Of a stretch of 7,322 nucleotides of DNA, positions 1-5,817 are shown in pieces. The translations under genes were made by a program, and so were the position numbers. The stretch spans positions 1 to 7,322 of the forward strand of contig CAMLKN010000109.1 of NCBI GenBank assembly GCA_946480655.1, given 5' to 3'. The DNA is from an uncultured Devosia sp. (GTDB lineage Bacteria > Pseudomonadota > Alphaproteobacteria > Rhizobiales > Devosiaceae). Each line of letters starts with the position of its first letter. The stretch's first letter is position 1. Under the pieces are notes generated by a model. The model did not search any database and was not told where the DNA came from. It worked only from the letters and a program-made list of their open reading frames with translations.

Positions 1-13
1 TCTGGGAGGGACC

Positions 14-511
14 ATGCCCGTACCGCGCCGATACTCGCGATTGCAGATTGCGCTGCACTGGATCATTGCCGCGCTCATTCTCGTGCAGCTCACCATCAAT
101 TCCGACATGCAGCAGGCGTTTGCCCAACGTCTCGTCGGCGGTCCGCTACCGTCCAGTTTCGGTGCCTGTTTCCACGCCGGCGTGGGCATCCTAGCCCTTG
201 TGCTGGCCGTGCTGAGACTGTTTGTCCGTACCCGGCGGGGCGTGCCGTCCCCGCCCAAGGGTGTTCATCCGATACTCAGTGCGCTCAGCCATGGCACGCA
301 TATACTGCTTTATGGCTTCCTGTTTTTCATGCCGGCCACAGGCGCACTCGCCTGGTTGGCTGGGCTTGAGCTGGCAGCCATCCTGCACGAGCTGGGCCGG
401 TTCATCCTGATTCTGGCCATTTTACTGCATATCGGCGGCGCCATTGTCGAAGAAGTGGTCCTCGACAACCGGGTTCTCAGGCGCATCACGCGGCCCGAGA
501 TCCCGGATTGA
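14..511 (+). CDS. Cytochrome b561 family di-heme membrane protein
   Basis: This 165-residue protein matches the bacterial cytochrome b561 (CybB-like) family, which carries two b hemes in a four-helix membrane bundle and moves electrons between quinone and other acceptors. Hydrophobic segments lie at about 12-28, 52-71, 95-117 and 127-146. The four histidines expected as heme ligands are visible: H15 in helix 1, H54 at the start of helix 2, and H125 and H139, which have the 14-residue spacing of E. coli H137/H151. The C-terminal DNRVLRRI segment also fits the family, and the length is close to the usual 175 or so. The histidine pair often seen just after helix 4 is Glu146-Glu147 here. The ATG is supported by GGGAGG at 4-9. 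The gene ends 9 nt before the convergent gcd stop, so the two genes are not co-transcribed. Its electron partner is unknown. Confidence 0.9.
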   Translation: MPVPRRYSRLQIALHWIIAALILVQLTINSDMQQAFAQRLVGGPLPSSFGACFHAGVGILALVLAVLRLFVRTRRGVPSPPKGVHPILSALSHGTHILLYGFLFFMPATGALAWLAGLELAAILHELGRFILILAILLHIGGAIVEEVVLDNRVLRRITRPEIPD

Positions 512-520
512 TCGTCACCG

Positions 521-3139
521 TCAGCCGGGCAGGGCGTAGGCGATGAAGTAGTCGCCGATCGGCGTTTCCATGAAGTCGTGCCCACCGGCATTGATGACGA
601 CGAACTGCTTGCCCCGGGCCTCGTAGGTCATGGGTGTCGCTTGGCCCCCGGCTGGGAGTTCCGCCTCCCACAGGCGCTCGCCGGTTTCCACATCGATCGC
701 CCGGAACAGGTCATCCGTGGCCGCACCGATGAAGAACAGGCCCGAGGCCGTGATCACACCCCCTCCATTGTTGGGTGTACCGATATCGAACGGCAGCATC
801 GAAGGAATGCCGAAAGGGCCGTTCTTGCGGGCCGTCCCGAAGGGGCGGTCCCAGATCATTTCGCGGGTGTTGAGGTCGATAGCCGCAATCCCGCCGTAAG
901 GTGGCTCCTTGCAGAGCAGGCCGGTGAGGGGCACGCGCCAGCCGGCATTGACGCGAATGCCATAGGGAGCTTCCGCCTGCGGACTGATCGAGCCATGCGA
1001 GCCTGAGCCCGCCTCAGGATCATAGTTGGGGTCGGTGATGGAAAAGACCCCCATCTCATCCACCTCCTCGCGGGGGACGAGCTGGTTGTAGTTGGGCATG
1101 TTGTTGTAATTGGCGATGAGGAGGCCCCGCTCCGGATCGACGGCAATGCCGCCCCAGTCCGTTCCACCATTATAGCCGGGAAACTGGATCCACGGCTGAT
1201 CGACAGTGGGTGGGGTATAGACGCCATCGTATTCGGCTTGGCGGTACTGAATGCGGCACCAGAGCTGATCGAGCGGCGTCGCCCCCCACATGTCGGCCTC
1301 GGTGATGTCGGGCTTGAGGAGATTGGGGAAGTCCGTGACATAGGGCTGGGTCGGCGATAGACGTTCGGGCTCTACGCCACCTTGCGGCGCCGGGCGTTCC
1401 TCAATGCTGACCAACGGCTCGCCGGTTTCTCGGTTGAGGATGTAGAACTGAGCCTGCTTGGAGGGCATGATGATGGCAGGAACGGGCCCGTCTTCGGTTG
1501 GGAAATCGACCAGCGTGCCCTGGCCGCCCAGGTCATAGTCCCATACGTCGTAATGCACGGTCTGATAGTGCCAGGCGACTTTGCCGGTCTCGACATCGAG
1601 GGCAACAATGGCGGTGGAATAGGTATTCTCGGCATCGGAGCGGGTCCCGCCCCAGTAGTCGACAGCCGAATTGCCCATTGGCAGGTAGACCAGGCCAAGC
1701 TCGTCATCGCCCGAGGCAATGGTCCACATGTTGGGGGTGCCTGGAGAGTAGATCTCGCCTTCAGGCGGTAGACCATTATCGCCCGGACGATTCATATCCC
1801 AGGCCCATTCCAGCTCGCCGGTGACCACGTTGTAGCCGCGAATGACGCCCGAAGGAGCGGTCCGCTGCTGGTTGTCGCTGACCTGGCTGCCGACGACAAG
1901 CACATCGCGCACCAGTGTCGGGGGCGAAGTGGGGGCATAGAAGCCCGGAGCGGTGTCGCCAATGCCATCTAGCAGATTAACCATGCCACCATTGCCGAAA
2001 TCGGGGCAGAGCTGGCCAGTCTCAGTATCGAGCGCGATCATGCGCGCATCATGGGTAAGATTGACTGTTCGTGTGGCGCAGAGCTCGCCGCGCTCGGCCT
2101 GGGGGTTCTCGAAATAGACCAGACCCCGGCACGATGCATTGTATCCTACATTGTCGGTGGAAACGCCTGGATCGTAGGTCCAGAATTCGGCCCCTGTCGC
2201 CGCATCCAATGCGGTGATGTGATTTGTTGCTGAACACAGATACAGCCGGTCTCCGACCTTGATGGGCGTGTTTTGGTTACCGAAGGGCTCGTCGTCTTCC
2301 GGCAGGTCACCAGTGCGGTATTCCCAGACCTTTTCGAGTTGGCCGACATTTTCGGGCGTGATCTGGTCAAGTGGCGAATACCGCGTGGCGTGATAGTTGC
2401 CGCCATAGGCGGGCCAGTCCACTCCAACCTCAAGGGAGACAAAGGTGGGTTCGATGCTCTCAGTCGCAGGGGCTTCTTCACTCGCTTCGAGCGGCTCGCC
2501 CTCCGGAGCGACCCCTTCGCCAGCGGGATCCGCCCCGCGCGCCGGCGCGGATTCGGACTGGCTTTCAGGAGTCACTGAGGGCGCGCTGGGTGCGGCCTCC
2601 TGAGTCTGAGGATCAGTCCCGGAGGGGGGTGGGGCGGCGGCCGCCTCAGGCTGAAAGGCCGGCTCATCCACCTCCTGGGCCATCGTGTGTTCTAAGCCCT
2701 GGTTGGCGACGGCAAAAGCTCCAATGGCGCCTGCGGCGAGAACCATGGCGGCCAATGCGGCGCGGCCGAAGTCACGCGCCCGCCCGCGCAGGGCTGGGAG
2801 GGTCGTCAGAACCAGGAAGAGCACGATAGTGGGGGCCAGAAGGCGCGGCACCTGCGCCCAACCGTCCAGTCCGGCCTCCCAAAGTGCCCAGACCAGGGTG
2901 GCGACCCAAGTGGTCAGATAGATCCAAAGTGCAGTGACGTCGCGCCGGAACAGGAACCAAGCGGTCAGCAGCAGGCCGATGCCGGCCGGTAGGTAGTACC
3001 ATGATCCGCCAAGGGTTATGAGCCAAAGACCCCCCACTGCAATAGGGAGGCCAAAGACAAGTAACACGACCCCGACAAATATAGTCCACCAGAAGCCAAA
3101 TCCTTTTCGGTCATGGCGCGGCCACGCTTGATCGGGCAT
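521..3139 (-). CDS. gcd: Membrane-bound PQQ-dependent dehydrogenase, glucose/quinate/shikimate family
   Basis: This 872-residue protein resembles E. coli Gcd (796 residues), a quinoprotein that oxidises an aldose at the periplasmic face and reduces ubiquinone. Five membrane helices lie at about 16-42, 47-64, 68-88, 98-115 and 125-146. A Pro/Ala/Glu-rich stretch (about 150-232) follows, then a PQQ beta-propeller from about 240 to the end. Aligned from memory with E. coli Gcd, the conserved residues are D422-N423 (D354-N355, near PQQ/calcium), D534 (catalytic D466), K561 (K493, with the same 27-residue spacing), D809 (D730), E821 (E742) and H854 (H775). The H262 position is N334, and the T424 position appears to be A492, so the substrate may not be glucose. 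AAGGAGGA at 3144-3151 sits just before the ATG. The 3' end nearly abuts the convergent cytochrome b561 gene. The family assignment is firm, but the substrate is inferred; quinate- or other polyol-oxidising relatives exist. Confidence 0.93.
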   Translation of the reverse strand: MPDQAWPRHDRKGFGFWWTIFVGVVLLVFGLPIAVGGLWLITLGGSWYYLPAGIGLLLTAWFLFRRDVTALWIYLTTWVATLVWALWEAGLDGWAQVPRLLAPTIVLFLVLTTLPALRGRARDFGRAALAAMVLAAGAIGAFAVANQGLEHTMAQEVDEPAFQPEAAAAPPPSGTDPQTQEAAPSAPSVTPESQSESAPARGADPAGEGVAPEGEPLEASEEAPATESIEPTFVSLEVGVDWPAYGGNYHATRYSPLDQITPENVGQLEKVWEYRTGDLPEDDEPFGNQNTPIKVGDRLYLCSATNHITALDAATGAEFWTYDPGVSTDNVGYNASCRGLVYFENPQAERGELCATRTVNLTHDARMIALDTETGQLCPDFGNGGMVNLLDGIGDTAPGFYAPTSPPTLVRDVLVVGSQVSDNQQRTAPSGVIRGYNVVTGELEWAWDMNRPGDNGLPPEGEIYSPGTPNMWTIASGDDELGLVYLPMGNSAVDYWGGTRSDAENTYSTAIVALDVETGKVAWHYQTVHYDVWDYDLGGQGTLVDFPTEDGPVPAIIMPSKQAQFYILNRETGEPLVSIEERPAPQGGVEPERLSPTQPYVTDFPNLLKPDITEADMWGATPLDQLWCRIQYRQAEYDGVYTPPTVDQPWIQFPGYNGGTDWGGIAVDPERGLLIANYNNMPNYNQLVPREEVDEMGVFSITDPNYDPEAGSGSHGSISPQAEAPYGIRVNAGWRVPLTGLLCKEPPYGGIAAIDLNTREMIWDRPFGTARKNGPFGIPSMLPFDIGTPNNGGGVITASGLFFIGAATDDLFRAIDVETGERLWEAELPAGGQATPMTYEARGKQFVVINAGGHDFMETPIGDYFIAYALPG

Positions 3140-3184
3140 GCTGTCCTCCTTGGGTGTCGTGTTCGCAACGTGCCAATCCAGACA

Positions 3185-3197
3185 CGGTTCCGAACCG
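3185..3197. repeat. Perfect 13-bp inverted repeat upstream of gcd
   Basis: The arms CGGTTC and GAACCG flank a single central C. The element lies in the 111-nt gap between the DUF6894 stop and the gcd start, 46-58 nt before the gcd ATG. It could be an operator or a small hairpin in the gcd leader. No T-tract follows on either strand, so it is not a convincing terminator. Its function is inferred from position only. Confidence 0.4.
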
Positions 3198-3250
3198 CAG
3201 GAGGAGCAGCCCTGAGGTTGAGCCCACAGGACGGCAACTGGGGGCGATGG

Positions 3251-3493
3251 CTAAGGATCAATATCCTCCGACTCAAAACTGGCGGTGCGTCGGGCCACGA
3301 CCTGGCCCAGCTCGTCCTTAACAGTGATAAGAATGGTTGTCGGTGAGGCGCCGGGTTTCACGTCCATTGCCATCTCGAAAAGCGCGTTGTTCGCTTCTTC
3401 CCGAGCGCGCTCGATCGTCTCGAATTCCCCCCCAATGAGATCGGGCACAGGATCCTCTCCTGCTCGCTGAACCTCGAAAAAGAACCATGCCAT
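3251..3493 (-). CDS. Small DUF6894-like hypothetical protein
   Basis: This 80-residue soluble protein resembles the DUF6894 family, common in Hyphomicrobiales and sphingomonads and of unknown function. Supporting features are the N-terminal aromatic strand AWFFFEV, an acidic turn, the FETIERAREEANNAL helix (about 24-38), and a C-terminal strand pair around ILITVKDELGQVV (about 54-66). An upstream in-frame TTG (3515-3517) would add eight residues. The ATG at 3491-3493 is preferred because the family normally begins right at this aromatic strand, and GGAG (3505-3508) lies 11 nt upstream, a slightly long spacing. There is no signal peptide and no membrane helix. It sits 111 nt upstream of gcd on the same strand, so co-transcription is possible but not shown. 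No catalytic residues can be named. Confidence 0.72.
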   Translation of the reverse strand: MAWFFFEVQRAGEDPVPDLIGGEFETIERAREEANNALFEMAMDVKPGASPTTILITVKDELGQVVARRTASFESEDIDP

Positions 3494-3511
3494 TTCGGAC
3501 CGCGCTCCATT

Positions 3512-3540
3512 GTCCAACGGGAGTTCGAACCGTTTTGGAC
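3512..3540. repeat. Imperfect 29-nt inverted repeat ahead of the DUF6894 gene
   Basis: Outer arms GTCCAA (3512-3517) and TTGGAC (3535-3540) enclose a core with the 8-bp palindrome GTTCGAAC (3523-3530). An alternative pairing is AACGG (3516-3520) with CCGTT (3530-3534). On the - strand it would form a hairpin in the leader of the DUF6894 gene, ending about 19 nt before its ATG. It superficially looks like a tRNA T-arm, but no other tRNA parts are present. An operator or leader hairpin is the simplest reading. Confidence 0.4.
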
Positions 3541-3802
3541 CATCTCAGGTTGCACCCGTGGAGCGAGAAGTGATTGAGCCGCACGTGTCCGTTCAATTCT
3601 TTGACCGCAACGCGAGGCCCTATGCAGGTTTGCCTCCATCTCCGGGAAGGCCATGTCTGTCCGCCATACAAATGCGGATCTTTCAACCCGTCCCTGAAGG
3701 ACTCGCCCCTGCCTTGCACAACCGACACCACAACTGTGTTCGGTTGCGGGCGCCTCGGGTTGGGGGGAACAATCCTAGCTGCGAACCGCTTATGCCATCT
3801 GA

Positions 3803-3816
3803 GGGTCAGTTGACCC
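3803..3816. promoter_or_regulatory. Perfect dyad, candidate operator of the hydrolase-LLM operon
   Basis: GGGTCA-GT-TGACCC is a perfect 6+2+6 inverted repeat located 33-46 nt before the hydrolase ATG. The short spacer suits a dimeric repressor site rather than an RNA hairpin loop. It includes TTGACC (3810-3815), which resembles a -35 box, but no acceptable -10 follows. No regulator gene lies inside the window. The dyad is plainly visible, but the operator role is inferred from position. Confidence 0.45.
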
Positions 3817-3848
3817 CCGAGCCGGCACGATTGGGCATTAGGTGTGGC

Positions 3849-4463
3849 ATGACGCCTCTCGAGACAGCAACAGATAGGTCCCGCCTGGTGCATCTATGTG
3901 TCGACATGCAGAGGCTCTTTGCTGAGGATACACCCTGGCATGCCCCGTGGATGCGCCGCGTAGTGCCGGCGGTCGAGGAGATTGCAGGGGCACTGGCGCC
4001 CTTAACCATCTTCACCCGCTTTATCCCGCCCGCAAACATTGAGGCTGCGACGGGCCGGTGGAAGGACTATTACGCGCTCTGGCCCGAAATGGTGGCGGAT
4101 AGGCTGTCGCCTGACCTGCTGGAACTGGTCCCCTCGCTAAAGCGGTTCACCCCTCCGGGCCGGGTCTTCGACAAGCCTGTCTATTCCCCATGGTGGTCGG
4201 GCCAATTGCACAGGTCGCTGCAAGCGAGGGGCGCGAACGCGCTGGTCATCACCGGCGGCGAAACTGATGTCTGCGTGCTCGCCACGGTCCTTGGAGCGAT
4301 CGACCTGGGCTATCACGTCTACCTGCCTCTCGATGCCTTGTACGGATCTGCCGACGCCACGCACGATGCAATGCTCGAAATCTATCGAAGCCGTTTCCAG
4401 GCGCAACTGACCATTACGACCGTGGACGAATTTTCTCTTATTTGCCGGGAGTACAACCTATGA
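3849..4463 (+). CDS. Isochorismatase-like cysteine hydrolase
   Basis: This 204-residue soluble enzyme has the isochorismatase/nicotinamidase fold. The catalytic triad is visible: D19 in CVDMQ, K109 in FDKPVYS, and the nucleophile C142 in ITGGETDVCVLA. The residues before the cysteine match the usual cis-peptide oxyanion region. Relatives hydrolyse amides, carbamates or vinyl ethers; the substrate here cannot be read from sequence. The open frame extends upstream to 3510, but those 113 codons have no family similarity. The ATG at 3849 starts the conserved domain about 15 residues before the catalytic Asp, and AGG (3840-3842) lies 6 nt ahead of it. An ATG at 3792 is a weaker alternative. The stop overlaps the next gene's start as ATGA, implying a coupled two-gene operon with the flavin oxidoreductase. 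A dyad at 3803-3816 may control it. Confidence 0.88.
   Translation: MTPLETATDRSRLVHLCVDMQRLFAEDTPWHAPWMRRVVPAVEEIAGALAPLTIFTRFIPPANIEAATGRWKDYYALWPEMVADRLSPDLLELVPSLKRFTPPGRVFDKPVYSPWWSGQLHRSLQARGANALVITGGETDVCVLATVLGAIDLGYHVYLPLDALYGSADATHDAMLEIYRSRFQAQLTITTVDEFSLICREYNL
4447..4451 (+). promoter_or_regulatory. Ribosome binding site setting the LLM oxidoreductase start
   Basis: GGGAG lies 8 nt before the ATG at 4460-4462 and inside the end of the hydrolase gene. It favours this ATG over the in-frame TTG at 4442-4444, which lies upstream of the site itself. The ATG also begins the conserved family N-terminus (MTQLGYHAS). Confidence 0.7.
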
Positions 4464-5419
4464 CGCAACTAGGGTATCACGCCTCGCATGAGCAGTTCGC
4501 GCCCAGCGAATTACTTGCATATATCCGACAGGCGGAGGCAGCCGGGTTCGACTGCGCCAAGTCGTCAGACCACTTCCATCCCTGGAGCACCCGCCAAGGG
4601 CAGTCGGGCTTTGCCTGGTCTTGGTTGGGCGCCGCCTTGCAGGCAACCCAGCTGTCCATCGGAATGATCTCCGCGCCCGGTTACCGCTACCATCCGGCCA
4701 TCCTTGCGCAGGCCGCGGCGACCATCGGCGAGATGTTTCCCGGGCGGCTCTGGCTGGCCCTGGGGAGTGGTGAAGCGATCAACGAGGCCATCACAGGCGA
4801 GGCGTGGCCGGACAAGCCGGAGCGCAATGCGCGTCTCGGCGAATGCGTGGAGGTGATCAGGGCCCTCCTTGGCGGTGAGACCGTCACGCATCGAGGCCGG
4901 GTGACGGTGGTTGAAGCGCGCCTCTATTCGAGGCCGACTAATCCGATCCCACTGTTCGGCGCCGCAGTTTCGGAACAGACCGCTGCATGGGCCGGTCGCT
5001 GGGCTGATGGGCTTCTGACTACGGGCGGATCAGTGGATGCGGTCCGCCGGGTCGTCGATGCGTTTCGTAACAATGGCGGTGAGCGCAAGCCCGTCCACAT
5101 CCAGCACGCCCTTTCCTGGGCGCCGACCGAAGACCAGGCCTTGGAGGAGGCGCTCGATCAGTGGGGGCCGGTCTCGGCAACGGGGGATACCAACTGGAAC
5201 GTTGGCCGGGTGGCCGACTTCGACGCTATCGGCGCACTCGCAACCGAGGAAACCATAAGGCAACGTGTTGTGGTCTCGTCTGACCTTGGATGGCATCGCC
5301 AGCGCATCCAGGACCTGATGACGCTTGACGCGGCCGCAGTCCACCTCCATTGCGTGGGCCGCGACCAAACGGCCTTCATCGAAACCTTCGGCGCCAAGGT
5401 CCTGCCGGCGCTGCGCTAA
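4460..5419 (+). CDS. LLM-class flavin-dependent oxidoreductase (TIGR03885-like)
   Basis: This 319-residue protein of the bacterial luciferase-like superfamily is closest, by recall, to the TIGR03885 group. That group resembles the F420-dependent glucose-6-phosphate dehydrogenase Fgd1 but occurs in bacteria thought to lack F420, so FMN use is presumed. The N-terminal GYHASHEQFAP, SSDHFHPW (35-42), the RYHPA region (about 76-80) and ALGSGEAINE (100-109) parallel Fgd1, with H38, W42 and E105 at the Fgd1 H40, W44 and E109 positions. The Fgd1 SGK lysine (K198) that contacts the sugar phosphate is replaced at TGG (188-190), so glucose 6-phosphate is unlikely to be the substrate. No signal peptide is seen. 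The ATG overlaps the hydrolase stop by 4 nt, so the two proteins are probably made together. The reaction is unknown: monooxygenase and dehydrogenase both remain possible. Confidence 0.9.
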   Translation: MTQLGYHASHEQFAPSELLAYIRQAEAAGFDCAKSSDHFHPWSTRQGQSGFAWSWLGAALQATQLSIGMISAPGYRYHPAILAQAAATIGEMFPGRLWLALGSGEAINEAITGEAWPDKPERNARLGECVEVIRALLGGETVTHRGRVTVVEARLYSRPTNPIPLFGAAVSEQTAAWAGRWADGLLTTGGSVDAVRRVVDAFRNNGGERKPVHIQHALSWAPTEDQALEEALDQWGPVSATGDTNWNVGRVADFDAIGALATEETIRQRVVVSSDLGWHRQRIQDLMTLDAAAVHLHCVGRDQTAFIETFGAKVLPALR

Positions 5420-5420
5420 A

Positions 5421-5436
5421 TGCCGGGATACCGGCA
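5421..5436. terminator. Hairpin between convergent genes, possible bidirectional terminator
   Basis: TGCCGG and CCGGCA form a perfect 6-bp stem around a GATA loop, starting just after the LLM stop and ending 9 nt before the DUF6766 stop on the other strand. In the - direction it is followed by ATTTAGC; in the + direction by AATCAG. Neither is a real U-tract, so intrinsic termination would be weak. Position is the main support. Confidence 0.45.
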
Positions 5437-5445
5437 ATCAGCCCA

Positions 5446-5814
5446 TCAATGATCCGGATACTTTCGCGACAACGCCGCCAGCGTCTTTTCGGCCCCTTCC
5501 GGATCGACCCGGCGCAGAATTGCGTCCAGCTTGGCCTCGGAACGGTCCTCGCTATCTTTCGATTGCGGGGAGCCAACATGCAGCAAAAGCGTGAGCCCGA
5601 CGACCTGCCAAAGCAGCTGCAGGAACTCGGACTGCCAATTCTCGAATGTGTCCCGGAGCATCTCCATTACAAAAGCGCTCATCTCGACTGGCGCAGCGTG
5701 CATGGTCTGTTCGTTCACATAGGAGAGCCAACCGAAGACCCAGTGACCGACCAGGCTCAGAACGAGGAAGCCAATGGTCACCCAGGCAAAGCTGTATTTT
5801 CTGATCACTGACAT
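5446..5814 (-). CDS. DUF6766 family two-helix membrane protein
   Basis: This 122-residue protein matches, by recall, the DUF6766 family of small bacterial membrane proteins of unknown function. Membrane segments are seen at about 9-31 (containing the LVGHWVFGWL family-like run) and 62-80. Between and after them lie the family's strongly conserved features: DTFENWQSEFLQ (55-66), LLWQVVGLTLLLHVGSPQSK (67-86), and a charged C-terminal tail with EAKLDAILRR (93-102). The start is fixed by AAGGAG (5821-5826), 6 nt before the ATG. That site lies within the final codons of the upstream treZ-like gene, and only 3 nt separate the treZ stop from this ATG. Tight co-translation with treZ is therefore likely. 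A role in envelope or osmotic stress is suggested only by this neighbour. The ENWQSEF residues could be functional, but no catalytic role can be assigned. Confidence 0.85.
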   Translation of the reverse strand: MSVIRKYSFAWVTIGFLVLSLVGHWVFGWLSYVNEQTMHAAPVEMSAFVMEMLRDTFENWQSEFLQLLWQVVGLTLLLHVGSPQSKDSEDRSEAKLDAILRRVDPEGAEKTLAALSRKYPDH

Positions 5815-5817
5815 GAG

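Larger units (their letters stand above)
3494..3848. other. Divergent intergenic region with several dyads, no supported gene
   Basis: About 355 nt lies between the DUF6894 start and the divergent hydrolase start. Short open frames cross it on both strands, but none has a recognisable domain, a good ribosome binding site or a protein-like composition. It contains at least three inverted repeats: 3512-3540, 3721-3744 (ACCGACAC paired with GTGT-T-CGGT around a 7-nt loop) and 3803-3816. It presumably holds the promoters of both flanking units. No -35/-10 pair was convincing on either strand. A small RNA or a decayed gene cannot be excluded. Confidence 0.55.

Noticed and set aside
502..529. CCCGG/CCGGG inverted repeat as terminator between cytochrome b561 and gcd
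   Set aside because: Five-bp arms with an 18-nt loop and no T-tract are too weak, and they lie mostly in coding sequence.
578..1771. Open frames on the + strand inside gcd
   Set aside because: They are antisense shadows of a well-conserved gene, with no recognisable domain and no ribosome binding site evidence.
1055..2676. Direct repeat CTCATCCACCTCCT at 1055-1068 and 2663-2676
   Set aside because: Both copies encode a similar EVDE-containing stretch in gcd; a 14-nt match in low-complexity acidic codons is likely chance.
3512..3540. tRNA T-arm (GGTTCGA-like sequence on the - strand)
   Set aside because: The loop is 9 nt rather than 7, the acceptor stem has no partner, and no anticodon or D-arm is found upstream.
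3601..3626. Sigma-70-like promoter TTGACC with TATGCA on the + strand
   Set aside because: The spacer is only 14 nt, too short for a working -35/-10 pair, and it is more than 200 nt from the hydrolase start.
3510..3848. Long N-terminal extension of the hydrolase open frame
   Set aside because: The 113 codons upstream of the ATG at 3849 show no domain, are rich in Pro, Arg and Asn in a noncoding-like mix, and cover the dyads; the family domain begins just after 3849.
3849..5419. True RutA/RutB pair
   Set aside because: The LLM protein has Fgd1/TIGR03885 features and is shorter than RutA, the gene order is hydrolase first, and no other rut genes are present.
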